Source: Gammaproteobacteria bacterium UBA4475 (lineage in GTDB: Bacteria; Pseudomonadota; Gammaproteobacteria; Pseudomonadales; Azotimanducaceae). From it: a stretch of DNA of 16,336 nucleotides. Positions 1-7,437 of the stretch are shown piece after piece. Every line of letters begins with the position of its first letter. Within the stretch, counting starts at the first letter, position 1. The DNA lies in contig DGOD01000222.1 in the NCBI GenBank assembly GCA_002389265.1, positions 1 through 16,336 of the forward strand. Direction: 5' to 3'. The translations under genes were made by a program, and so were the position numbers. A model generated the notes under the pieces. It worked only from the letters and a program-made list of their open reading frames with translations. It did no database searches and was not told the origin of the DNA.

Positions 1-120
1 AAATCTCCGTCACTAGTGCCTCCTCAGCAGCAAACTTTTCCCATGGACACTCAATGAAATTGCATTGGCTGTAATAGTAGCGCGTCCCTAAACTAGCAGC
101 TCGTCATCAAGGTTGGCTCC
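1..120. other. Upstream edge region, no assignable gene
   Basis: Open frames at the left edge are very short: one plus-strand frame runs to a stop at 55-57 and another to a stop at 72-74. Either could be the tail of an upstream gene, but neither can be identified. No minus-strand start codon here opens more than a few codons. An AAGG at 109-112, eight bases before the ATG at 121, is a plausible ribosome binding site for galD. No clear promoter is seen. Confidence 0.4.
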
Positions 121-1209
121 ATGAAACAGCTGGAGATCCCTTTCATGCAGTTGCGCGGAGGTAGCTCGAAAGGGCTTTACTTTCTGGCCTCTGATCTACC
201 ATCTGAAGCTGATGTGCGGAACGCCATACTTGTTGATGCTGTTGGCCGAGGCTCGCGGCAAATAGACGGTTTGGGCGGTGCAGACCCCCTCACGAGCAAA
301 GTCGCCATCGTTGGGCCCTCGACCCGTGCTGATGCTGACATCGACTTTCTTTTCGCCCAAGTGGTTGTAGGCCAAGATGTGGTCGATACCACGCCCAACT
401 GCGGCAACATATTAGCGGGTGTGGGGCCGTTCGCTGTTGAAGCGGGGCTGGTCCGGGCTCAACCCGGAAAGACCTGCGTTACCGTGCATATGGTCAATAG
501 CGGGAAGCTCTGTGCACTGCTTCTGGCCACACCAGATGGCGTTATGGAATACGAAGGTGATACGGCGATTGATGGTGTGCCCGGCACATCGGCTGCGGTT
601 GTCTGTAACTATCTGGATGTGGCCGGTTCTATTTGTGGTGCCTTGCTACCCACTGGGAACGTTGTTGATTCCGTTGGTGGGGTTCGGGTCACTTGCGTGG
701 ATAACGGGATGCCGGTGGTGGCGTTACTGGCTAAAGACTTTGGTCTGACGGGGCATGAAAGCCCGGAAAAGCTCAACAGCGATCAGGCTCTGAAAACCCG
801 ACTGGAGTCCATCCGTATCGAACTGGGGCCAATGATGAACCTCGGTGATGTCGCTGACAAAGCGGTGCCAAAGATGTGTCTGATTTCCCCGGCTCTGCAC
901 GGCGGATTGATCAATACCCGAACCTTTATCCCTCACAAATGCCACAGCGCCGTAGGCGTGCTGGGAGCGGTATCGGCCGCAACGGCGGCCATCATCCCGG
1001 GCTCGGTGGCCGAAGGTCTGGTCAATGTGCCGCAAGGTGAGACCAAGCAGATTTCCGTTGAGCATCCTTCGGGAGAATTCTCTATCTCCCTTGAGGTCGA
1101 CGAATCAGGTGAGCTTCCAGAGATCAAGAAAGCGGGAGTAGTGCGCACGGCACGACTGCTCAGCCGTGGCGTGCTTTTCGTTCCTGCCCCAGCCAAGCGA
1201 GGTTTATAA
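121..1209 (+). CDS. galD: 4-oxalomesaconate tautomerase (PrpF family)
   Basis: PrpF-family isomerase with a diaminopimelate-epimerase-like fold, 362 residues, a normal length for GalD/LigU-type proteins. Visible family motifs are RGGSSKG at residues 12-18, DGLGGADPLTSK at about 49-60 and NCGN at 93-96, carrying the conserved cysteine C94. GalD-type enzymes interconvert tautomers or isomers of 4-oxalomesaconate so that the hydratase can act, in the cytoplasmic lower pathway of gallate or protocatechuate 4,5-cleavage. PrpF proteins also act in the 2-methylcitrate cycle (aconitate isomerase). The neighbours decide: an RraA-fold aldolase gene starts directly after the stop codon and a GalB-like hydratase follows. 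Start: ATG at 121 with AAGG at 109-112. The family is certain; the galD role rests on context and recalled homology. Confidence 0.82.
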   Translation: MKQLEIPFMQLRGGSSKGLYFLASDLPSEADVRNAILVDAVGRGSRQIDGLGGADPLTSKVAIVGPSTRADADIDFLFAQVVVGQDVVDTTPNCGNILAGVGPFAVEAGLVRAQPGKTCVTVHMVNSGKLCALLLATPDGVMEYEGDTAIDGVPGTSAAVVCNYLDVAGSICGALLPTGNVVDSVGGVRVTCVDNGMPVVALLAKDFGLTGHESPEKLNSDQALKTRLESIRIELGPMMNLGDVADKAVPKMCLISPALHGGLINTRTFIPHKCHSAVGVLGAVSAATAAIIPGSVAEGLVNVPQGETKQISVEHPSGEFSISLEVDESGELPEIKKAGVVRTARLLSRGVLFVPAPAKRGL

Positions 1210-1911
1210 ATGAAGACAGTGGCAGTAAGAAACATTGACCGAGCGAGTGCAGACACTGTGGATGCCCTGGCTGCGTTCGGTGTGGCAACGGTGCACGAGG
1301 CACAGGGCCGCTCAGGCCTCATGAAGCCCTACATCACCCCAATATATCCGCGCGCCCAGATCGGGGGCAGCGCTATTACGGTCCTGGCCCAACCCGGAGA
1401 TAACTGGATGATCCACGTCGCGATTGAGCTATGCCAGCCGGGCGACGTCCTGGTGGTCGGTTGCACCACAGACAATACGGACGGGATGTTTGGTGACCTG
1501 CTGGCGACTTCCTGCCAAGCCCGGGGCGTCCGCGGTTTGATTATTGATGCCGGTGTTCGCGATGTGGCCGACCTTCACGAGATGAACTTTCCGGTCTGGT
1601 CCCGCGCCGTGTCCGCCAAGGGTACGGTGAAAAATACCCTGGGCGCGGTCAACGTTCCTCTGGTCTGCGCAGGACAACTCGTAACGCCGGGCGATGTGGT
1701 GGTGGCGGATGACGACGGTGTCGTTGTCGTGCCCCGTAGCAGCGCCGACGCCGCCCGAGACGCTGCGCAGGCTCGCGAAGACAACGAGGCGAGCAAACGG
1801 GAACGCCTGGCCGGCGGTGAACTCGGCCTCGATATGTACAACATGCGCCCGCGCCTAGAAGAGGCGGGTCTCGTTTATCTCGACTCGCTCTCCGATCTGG
1901 TTGAAGAATAG
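1210..1911 (+). CDS. galC: 4-carboxy-4-hydroxy-2-oxoadipate aldolase (RraA-like HMG/CHA aldolase)
   Basis: Class II metal-dependent aldolase of the RraA-like fold, 233 residues. It is expected to cleave 4-carboxy-4-hydroxy-2-oxoadipate to pyruvate and oxaloacetate, and often also 4-hydroxy-4-methyl-2-oxoglutarate; oxaloacetate decarboxylation is a known side activity of the family. The signature block is visible: FGDLLA around residues 94-99 (G95, D96, L98), then DAGVRD at 113-118 with the Arg-Asp pair R117/D118 that binds substrate and metal. The length and the C-terminal extension beyond about residue 195 fit the aldolases (LigK/GalC/ProA) better than the roughly 160-residue RraA RNase E inhibitors. 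The ATG at 1210 directly follows the galD stop at 1207-1209, so the two are probably translationally coupled. ligK would be an equivalent name. Confidence 0.85.
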   Translation: MKTVAVRNIDRASADTVDALAAFGVATVHEAQGRSGLMKPYITPIYPRAQIGGSAITVLAQPGDNWMIHVAIELCQPGDVLVVGCTTDNTDGMFGDLLATSCQARGVRGLIIDAGVRDVADLHEMNFPVWSRAVSAKGTVKNTLGAVNVPLVCAGQLVTPGDVVVADDDGVVVVPRSSADAARDAAQAREDNEASKRERLAGGELGLDMYNMRPRLEEAGLVYLDSLSDLVEE

Positions 1912-1950
1912 ACAACGGCTATGAACATGGACCATGAGGTATAGAAAAAA

Positions 1951-2685
1951 ATGAGTGACAACAAATCAGTTCTGGTAATCAGTGCCCACGCGGCGGACTT
2001 TGTTTGGCGGTGCGGTGGCGCCATCGCACTCCATCAGAAGCGCGGCTATGACGTCACGATCGCCTGCCTGTCTTTCGGCGAAAGGGGTGAATCCGCCAAG
2101 CTGTGGAAAAAAGGCAATATGAGTCTGGACGAAGTGAAAGCCGTTCGGCGTGATGAGGCCGAAGCAGCGGCAGCCGCGCTCAATGCCCACGATATTCAGT
2201 TCTTTGATTTTGGTGATTATCCGCTGGAGATAGATACAGACGGCAAATACAAAATTGTCGATCTGATCCGTAAGGTACAGCCCACCTTCATGCTGAGCCA
2301 TTCCAAGTACGATCCCTATAACACCGACCATATGTATGCCACGGAGGTCGCGATGCAATGCCGCATGATTGCGCAGGCCTGGGGTCATAATCCTGAGGAA
2401 CAGGTTCTTGGTGCCCCACAACTTTATCTGTTTGAGCCACACCAGACTGAACAGATGGGCTGGAAGCCCGATGTTTTCTTAGATATTTCAGAGGTCTGGG
2501 ACGAAAAATGGGCCGCGATTCAATGTATGCAGGGGCAGGAACACCTTTGGCATTTCTACGAGAACGTTGCTGAAAACCGGGGCAACCACTTCCGGAGAAA
2601 CTCTGGTGGCCAGGCGGGCGGCAAGAGCGTGAAGTATGCGGAGGGCTTTCAGAGCGTCTATCCGCGATGCGTCGATGAATTGTGA
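1951..2685 (+). CDS. galB: 4-oxalomesaconate hydratase (PIG-L/LmbE-fold)
   Basis: PIG-L/LmbE-family zinc protein, 244 residues. From recalled sequence it resembles GalB of Pseudomonas putida, the hydratase that converts 4-oxalomesaconate to 4-carboxy-4-hydroxy-2-oxoadipate, rather than a sugar deacetylase. Shared stretches include SAHAADFVWR at 11-20, LSFGERGESAKLW at 40-52, DPYNTDH at 121-127 and AIQCMQGQEHLW near residue 195. Probable zinc ligands are H13, D16 and H127; the usual PIG-L AHPDD motif is altered to AHAAD, as in GalB. This is an unrelated solution to the amidohydrolase LigJ used by sphingomonads. The gene lies 39 bases after galC; GAGG at 1935-1938 is the likely ribosome binding site, with a rather long spacing of about 12 bases. 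It supplies the substrate of galC. Confidence 0.83.
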   Translation: MSDNKSVLVISAHAADFVWRCGGAIALHQKRGYDVTIACLSFGERGESAKLWKKGNMSLDEVKAVRRDEAEAAAAALNAHDIQFFDFGDYPLEIDTDGKYKIVDLIRKVQPTFMLSHSKYDPYNTDHMYATEVAMQCRMIAQAWGHNPEEQVLGAPQLYLFEPHQTEQMGWKPDVFLDISEVWDEKWAAIQCMQGQEHLWHFYENVAENRGNHFRRNSGGQAGGKSVKYAEGFQSVYPRCVDEL

Positions 2686-2760
2686 GGAGCGATTCGCAGG
2701 GACACACCTCTCTCATTCAGGGCATGTGGCATCGCAAATAGCAATACAAGGGCATAGGGC

Positions 2761-3060
2761 ATGGAGAAGTGGGTGAAAGCCACGGCAAGACATGGCCGTA
2801 ACCTGTCGGTCTATCTGGCGACATCTGCGGCGCGTTGCTGGTTTCACTTCGGTCTGGACGACCCGATGATTTTTGCTTCGGCTCGCGACGTGGTCAAGGA
2901 TAGCGGCCGACCCACAGATCAGTGCTTCGAGTGCGAAGGGGTAGGCCATGCGTTTGCGAACGCGGTCCGGCCCAGTTTTCGAGAGCAAGCAGCCGAGCTA
3001 GCGCAGCGCAGAACATTGGATTTCTTTCAGCAAGCCTTCGTTGGCGGGGCTGCGAGGTAG
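2761..3060 (+). pseudogene. Dienelactone hydrolase C-terminal remnant
   Basis: A 99-codon frame that reads like only the last third of a dienelactone hydrolase (carboxymethylenebutenolidase family, alpha/beta hydrolase). Typical elements are FHFGLDDPMI at 28-37 with the likely triad Asp (D33 or D34), GVGHAFAN at 60-67 with the triad His (H63), and RPSFREQAAELAQRRTLDFF at 70-89. The N-terminal part that carries the nucleophilic Cys is missing: a TAG sits in frame two codons before the ATG, and I find no remnant in the other frames of 2686-2760. A full member has about 230-250 residues. It is most likely a decayed gene, since such hydrolases often accompany aromatic catabolic clusters. A short translated protein is possible but should lack hydrolase activity. 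No good ribosome binding site is seen. Confidence 0.55.
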
Positions 3061-3103
3061 TTGCTTTGAACGGTAGCTTGAAATTCCATCGAGAGGTCAT
3101 CAC

Positions 3104-4792
3104 GTGAAGCTAATAACCCGATTACTTATTCTTTGTATGCTCGCCGCTGGTGGGGTTAGTTGCCAACGTGAAGCCTTGGAAGAAACTAAACCGGCGGAGC
3201 CGTCGGCCATAGAAACTCGACCCAATTTCCTGCTGGTAGTTGTCGACGATATGGGTTTCGCCGACATCGAGCCTTTCGGCAGTGAGATCGAAACACCTAC
3301 GCTCACACGGCTCGCCGAGAATGGTGTGATGTTTACGAGCTTCTATGCGGCGCCTACCTGCTCGCCAGCACGGGCCATGCTCATGTCGGGTATGGACAAT
3401 CATATCGCGGGTATCGGAAATATGGCCGAGACCGTGGCTGACAACCAGATGGGGCTGCCTGGCTACGAAGGTCATTTAAGTGAGGAGGTGCCGACGATTG
3501 CCGAACGCCTGTCCGAGCACGGTTATCGCACTGTGATGGCGGGTAAGTGGCACCTGGGAATGAAGCGTGAGTTGAGCCCCGGAGCGCGGGGCTTCGATCA
3601 TGCGCTGAGTTTCAGCTTTGGCGGCGGTAGCCATTACTCGGATCTTCTGGGTCCTGATCTGCATCGCCCGAAACTTCTGTATCGCAAGAACGGTGTGCTC
3701 AATCCGCAACTTGAGGATGACTTCTATTCCACGACGAGTTTTACCTCGGAAGTGATCGCGGGTCTCGAGAGCACGGCGCACACCGGTAAGCCATTCTTTG
3801 CCTATCTGGCGTTTACCGCGCCGCATTGGCCTCTCCAACTCCCCTCCAATGACGCTGATGCCTTCGCCGGCCGCTATGATCAGGGCTACGACATCCTGTG
3901 GCAGGAACGACTCACTAAGCAGCGCGAGCTGGGATTGTTTGACGAGGCGCAGAGCTCTGCGCCGCGACCGGAAGGCGTTCCCGCTTGGGATGAGTTGGAT
4001 GTAGAGAGTCAGCGGCGGTCGTCGCGAGTGATGGAAATCTACGCGGGCATGATCCAGAAGCTCGACACTGAGCTCGATCGATTGCTTGCGTATCTAGAGT
4101 TCAAGGATCTCGCAAAGGATACTGTCGTTATCTTCATCTCCGACAATGGCGCTGACAGCTGGGATGCCGGTCACGCACCGCCTGCTGTCCGAGATCATGC
4201 CGTCACCTTCGACAACCGCTACGAGAACATGGGCAGGCCGGGGTCTTTCACGCTGTTTGATCGAGGTTGGGGCTGGGTCAGTAGTACGCCATTCAGAGGC
4301 TACAAGGGTTCCACGTTTGAAGGTGGCATTCGCGTGCCCGCTATTATTTCTTCAGCAGATATCTCGTCGCCGGGCAGGATATCAACGGAAACGGTCAGCA
4401 TTACAGACTTCGCGCCGACGATTATGGAGTTGGCGGATATACCGTTTGAAGAAAGCCAGTTTTCGGGACGTAGCATCACTCGGCTTATGAAAAACGAATC
4501 TGACTCCGTGCGATCCGATGGGGATTATGTCGGCGTGGAAATCTGGGGCCGCCGAGCAATTAAGGTCGGCAATTGGAAGGCCGTGCGGATGCCAAAGCCT
4601 CTAAGCGATGATCGTTGGTTGCTGTTTGATCTCGATGCTGATCCTGCTGAGCAGAACAACCTCGCTGAGGACGAGCCCGAGACGCTTGCCAAGCTTGAGG
4701 CGGCGTGGGAGCGCTACGTAGCAGAGAACAATGTCGTATTGCCTGAGGGGCCTTTCCGCATCCTGCCGCCGGAACCGCTACCGACTGATTAA
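3104..4792 (+). CDS. Arylsulfatase, AtsA-like, probable lipoprotein
   Basis: Type I formylglycine sulfatase, 562 residues, close in layout to Pseudomonas aeruginosa AtsA (about 536 residues). Motifs in order: VVVDDMGFAD at 45-54 with metal-binding D48/D49; CSPAR at 86-90, where C86 is converted to formylglycine; GKWHLG at 147-152; FTAPHWPLQ at 237-245; SDNGAD at 346-351; and a late GGIRVP. It hydrolyses sulfate esters; the substrate is unknown. Residues 1-20 form a hydrophobic signal ending GGVSC; C20 could be lipidated, although G at -3 departs from the usual lipobox, so a periplasmic lipoprotein is likely but not certain. Start: GTG at 3104 with GAGAGG at 3091-3096, seven bases away. It converges on the MFS gene. 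Activity would need a formylglycine-generating enzyme, not seen here. Confidence 0.9.
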   Translation: MKLITRLLILCMLAAGGVSCQREALEETKPAEPSAIETRPNFLLVVVDDMGFADIEPFGSEIETPTLTRLAENGVMFTSFYAAPTCSPARAMLMSGMDNHIAGIGNMAETVADNQMGLPGYEGHLSEEVPTIAERLSEHGYRTVMAGKWHLGMKRELSPGARGFDHALSFSFGGGSHYSDLLGPDLHRPKLLYRKNGVLNPQLEDDFYSTTSFTSEVIAGLESTAHTGKPFFAYLAFTAPHWPLQLPSNDADAFAGRYDQGYDILWQERLTKQRELGLFDEAQSSAPRPEGVPAWDELDVESQRRSSRVMEIYAGMIQKLDTELDRLLAYLEFKDLAKDTVVIFISDNGADSWDAGHAPPAVRDHAVTFDNRYENMGRPGSFTLFDRGWGWVSSTPFRGYKGSTFEGGIRVPAIISSADISSPGRISTETVSITDFAPTIMELADIPFEESQFSGRSITRLMKNESDSVRSDGDYVGVEIWGRRAIKVGNWKAVRMPKPLSDDRWLLFDLDADPAEQNNLAEDEPETLAKLEAAWERYVAENNVVLPEGPFRILPPEPLPTD

Positions 4793-4907
4793 GGGTTTTG
4801 AAAGTAGACGGCTTGGCTGCGATCTATCTCGAGATCAGGCCGTTAGCGCGCTTGGTGTGGCACTGCAGCTCCAGCTGGAGTATAGCTTTGCGGATCTGCG
4901 GCTTGCT
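4793..4907. other. Convergent intergenic gap with a short palindrome
   Basis: This 115-base gap separates the convergent sulfatase and MFS genes. It holds one perfect 12-base palindrome, CTCCAGCTGGAG, at 4869-4880, but no T-tract follows it on either strand, so it does not look like an intrinsic terminator. One plus frame stays open through the gap, without recognisable protein similarity. Confidence 0.35.
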
Positions 4908-6122
4908 TTAAGGCGATCGTACCTGCTCTGGGTAACGCCCCATAGCCAGGAACATGGCGATACAGGCTACAAGCATACCCACGGCCACGCTAAGCATTGT
5001 CGCGTAGCCGCCTGTGGCCTGCGCGACAGCCCCGAACAGCGGTGGGGCAATGCCCGCACCCACTAAGAAAAAGGCAATGATGGCGCCGAAAATCTCCGGG
5101 TAATGGTCTGGTCCAAAGAACGTACTTGTCAGGTATGCCAGCAGATCCAGCTCAGCTCCGGCCGCCAGACCAATCATGATAGCGATCATCATTGCGGTTG
5201 AAGTACCCACATCCCCTCTTAAGATTATTAGCAGAGCGATGGTCGGGAGCATAAAAAAAACGGCGGCGACACCGGGCGCCCAAAACTTATCGACTAGGAT
5301 CCCAACCGCAAGACGACCAATCACCACGGTAATACCCATTACCGATGCGATGCCTGCAATCGCGCTTGGCGCGAAACCTTGTTCGCCCATGATTCGCGGG
5401 AAGTTGGACAACAAGCCGGTAAGAACGATAACAGTTACGAACATTACGGCGCCAAGTAGCCAGAAATTAGTAGTTCGCATGGCCTGAGAGCGAGTAATGC
5501 CCCATGAAGTCGGCCCTGTCGCACCCGCGTCTCCGGTTTGCGCTGTGGTGTTCTCGCGAAACAGAGAGAAAACAATCGGCAGTGATATGCACATCGCTCC
5601 CAATCCGATAGTTCTGTACCCCAGACGCCAGCCATAATTTGAGATTACGAACTCCACAATGGGCGGAAGTATGAAGGCTCCCAACCCCGTTCCCATCATC
5701 GTGATCCCAATAGCCTTGCCACGGTGCTTTGTGAACCAGCCATTAAGGACGCCGGTCCACACTATTGGCAAGGAGCCTGCTCCAAGCAAACCGAGCAGCG
5801 CCCAACTTGCACACCAGACGGCCAAGGACCCCGTGTTGAATGAAAGGAGCACGTAAGCCAGGGAGTGCCCAATGAGCCCGAATATGCCGATACTGCGCAA
5901 TCCATGTCGTTTGACCAGAGAACCAACAATGGGGCCAGTGATAAGGCCTAGACACATCATGACGGTGTAGCTCAGGAAAAACTGCGGCGGTGTCCAACCA
6001 AACTCTGCCGTGACGGGGCCTACAAAAAACCCCTGCGAGTAGTTCGTCAGAGTGAAAATGCCGCACATGGTGCCGATAGTGGCGGCTAGCAGAGGCCTCC
6101 AACCCTGAGAAAACTCATTCAT
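4908..6122 (-). CDS. MFS transporter, monocarboxylate/oxalate-formate (MCT/OFA) type
   Basis: Inner-membrane major facilitator protein with about 12 hydrophobic segments. The stretch NYSQGFFVGPVTAEFGWTPP followed by GPIVGSLVKRHGLRS resembles the first two helices and the loop 2-3 motif of MCT/OFA carboxylate transporters, so an organic or aromatic acid is a reasonable cargo; the direction cannot be told. I choose the ATG at 6122 (404 residues) because GGAG lies about 10 bases upstream, just ahead of the first helix. The longer frame from 6179 (423 residues) adds 19 polar residues, has no ribosome binding site, and its start codon touches an inverted repeat (6179-6209). The gene follows the LysR gene on the same strand after roughly 150-210 bases, so co-transcription is possible, but the repeat suggests separate control. 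Confidence 0.85.
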   Translation of the reverse strand: MNEFSQGWRPLLAATIGTMCGIFTLTNYSQGFFVGPVTAEFGWTPPQFFLSYTVMMCLGLITGPIVGSLVKRHGLRSIGIFGLIGHSLAYVLLSFNTGSLAVWCASWALLGLLGAGSLPIVWTGVLNGWFTKHRGKAIGITMMGTGLGAFILPPIVEFVISNYGWRLGYRTIGLGAMCISLPIVFSLFRENTTAQTGDAGATGPTSWGITRSQAMRTTNFWLLGAVMFVTVIVLTGLLSNFPRIMGEQGFAPSAIAGIASVMGITVVIGRLAVGILVDKFWAPGVAAVFFMLPTIALLIILRGDVGTSTAMMIAIMIGLAAGAELDLLAYLTSTFFGPDHYPEIFGAIIAFFLVGAGIAPPLFGAVAQATGGYATMLSVAVGMLVACIAMFLAMGRYPEQVRSP

Positions 6123-6178
6123 CTTCGCGTGGCTCCGATTTGGTTTTTTGTAGGTATCCGGAATCGATAGGCCGAGCA

Positions 6179-6209
6179 TTCATTAAAGCCACATTGCGTG
6201 GCTAATGAA
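6179..6209. promoter_or_regulatory. Imperfect inverted repeat upstream of the MFS gene
   Basis: TTCATTA (6179-6185) pairs with TAATGAA (6203-6209), and GCCAC (6188-6192) pairs with GTGGC (6198-6202), with two unpaired bases (6186-6187) on one side and a 5-base centre. Twelve base pairs in total lie just ahead of the chosen MFS start. It could be an operator for a dimeric regulator or a hairpin in the 5' leader. No clear -10/-35 pair could be placed on the minus strand. A second small inverted repeat, CGAAT-GA-ATTCG, lies at 6223-6234. Confidence 0.4.
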
Positions 6210-6333
6210 CATTTGTGTAAAGCGAATGAATTCGAATACGTAGACATTCAAGCTTCTGTGTCTGGCGGGTCGCGATAGTGCCTTTCCAGAGATTGTCCTT
6301 GTGACCGCCGTCAGATACCGAAGCGAGAAGGGC

Positions 6334-7281
6334 CTAGGATTCGGGGAGTAGCTTTAACTCCGGCATTTTCTCCATTACTCGTAGATCCCAAGGGGGTAGG
6401 TCGCCATATTTACGCCGCAGAAAATTGATGAAAATGCGCACTTTCATCGGTACATACTGTGACCGACGGTAGTAGGCGCGGAGAGATACTTCGCGGACTT
6501 TGTACTCGGCCATTATCGGCACCAGTTTCCCAGACAGAATCTCTTTTTCAATGAAGAAAATAGGCATCAACGACAGGCAATGACCGCTCGTGACCGCGGC
6601 ATGAAGCATCCAGATGTTATTAGCCACGATGACGGGCTCAATAGGAATCTCAACTGGCCGGTCATCTTTCATCAGGTTCAGCTTGAGTGTAGGCGTCACG
6701 TAATTATTTAGCGCAAAAGGATGATCGGCCAGGTCCTCGGGTGAGGACGGGATGCCATGTTTTTCGAGGTAACTGGGACTCGCTACTAGCAAACGGCGCA
6801 CAGGCAAAACCTCTGTAGCTTCGAGCACTCCGGTCGGCGTGTTTCCGGCTTGAATACACACATCAAAGCCTTCGTGCACCGGATCACAGAACCTATCGTG
6901 CTGCTGAAGGTCGATACTCAGGTCGGGATGATCGCGACCGAATTCACACAGGTCCTGAGCGAGGCACACTGAGGTGAAAGACGAAATACAACTGACGCGG
7001 AATGTCCCGCTCAGGCCCCACTCCATGGTGCTCACTGCGGATTTCGCATTGTCGAGATCACCGACGATCTTGACGCAGCGTTCATAAAAGTTAGCGCCCG
7101 TGTCGGTGAGCGACATTTTTCGGGTGGAGCGCTGCAGTAGTACCATTTCCATATGGGATTCAAGTTGGTTGATTCGCTTTGTGATGACGGACTTGGCGAT
7201 GCCTTCCTGACGCGCCGCCTCGGCAAAACTGCCGGCCTCGACGACTTTGACGAAGGAGCGAATGGATTTGAGTTCGTCCAT
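6334..7281 (-). CDS. LysR-family transcriptional regulator
   Basis: LysR-type regulator, 315 residues, a normal length. Residues 1-60 form the winged helix-turn-helix: LKSIRSFVKVVEAGSFAEAA, then KSVITKRINQLE as recognition helix, then LLQRSTRKMSLTDTG. Residues from about 90 to 300 form the effector-binding domain. Members bind T-N11-A palindromes as tetramers and usually activate a divergent gene set when an effector binds, often an aromatic pathway intermediate. It is divergent from the TonB receptor operon at 7438. A perfect inverted repeat, TATTC-N9-GAATA, covers its own Shine-Dalgarno region, four bases upstream of the ATG, which predicts autorepression. The effector cannot be inferred beyond the aromatic context. 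Confidence 0.92.
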   Translation of the reverse strand: MDELKSIRSFVKVVEAGSFAEAARQEGIAKSVITKRINQLESHMEMVLLQRSTRKMSLTDTGANFYERCVKIVGDLDNAKSAVSTMEWGLSGTFRVSCISSFTSVCLAQDLCEFGRDHPDLSIDLQQHDRFCDPVHEGFDVCIQAGNTPTGVLEATEVLPVRRLLVASPSYLEKHGIPSSPEDLADHPFALNNYVTPTLKLNLMKDDRPVEIPIEPVIVANNIWMLHAAVTSGHCLSLMPIFFIEKEILSGKLVPIMAEYKVREVSLRAYYRRSQYVPMKVRIFINFLRRKYGDLPPWDLRVMEKMPELKLLPES

Positions 7282-7284
7282 GTT

Positions 7285-7303
7285 TATTCTCGAAACGCGA
7301 ATA
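7285..7303. promoter_or_regulatory. Probable LysR operator (TATTC-N9-GAATA)
   Basis: TATTC at 7285-7289 and GAATA at 7299-7303 form a perfect inverted repeat with a 9-base spacer, and so contain the T-N11-A core of LysR boxes. It lies 4-22 bases upstream of the LysR start codon, over its GAGA ribosome binding site. Its centre (7294) is about -66 from the start inferred for the divergent operon, where LysR recognition sites usually sit. A related half-site, TATT-N7-AATA, lies at 7323-7337, with GCGAATA repeated 34 bases downstream. Confidence 0.55.
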
Positions 7304-7324
7304 TTGAGTCAGTTAAACAGCATA

Positions 7325-7353
7325 TTGTTTGCGAATAAAGTCATTTTTACTAT
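7325..7353 (+). promoter_or_regulatory. Candidate promoter of the receptor-GST operon
   Basis: TTGTTT (7325-7330) and TACTAT (7348-7353) are separated by exactly 17 bases. They match the sigma-70 consensus at 3 of 6 and 4 of 6 positions, weak as expected for an activator-dependent promoter. Transcription would start near 7360, giving a leader of about 78 bases. That leader contains a small perfect hairpin, CTGCC-TAGG-GGCAG, at 7386-7399. Confidence 0.4.
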
Positions 7354-7437
7354 CCGTGCTGAGCTAGGAGCATTTGAGCGCGCTTCTGCCTAGGGGCAGG
7401 GTGGCGATTAAACATAACTAAAAAAGGGTATCTCAGA

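Noticed and set aside
1921..1944. Eight-codon mini-frame (ATG to TAG) between galC and galB
   Set aside because: Too short, without a ribosome binding site of its own or attenuator-like codons; it probably arises by chance.
1966..2442. 158-codon minus-strand open frame
   Set aside because: Antisense shadow of galB, which has conserved metal-binding and family motifs in the plus frame.
4731..5066. 111-codon plus-strand frame spanning the sulfatase/MFS gap
   Set aside because: It overlaps the ends of two well-supported genes, has no ribosome binding site and matches nothing I recognise.
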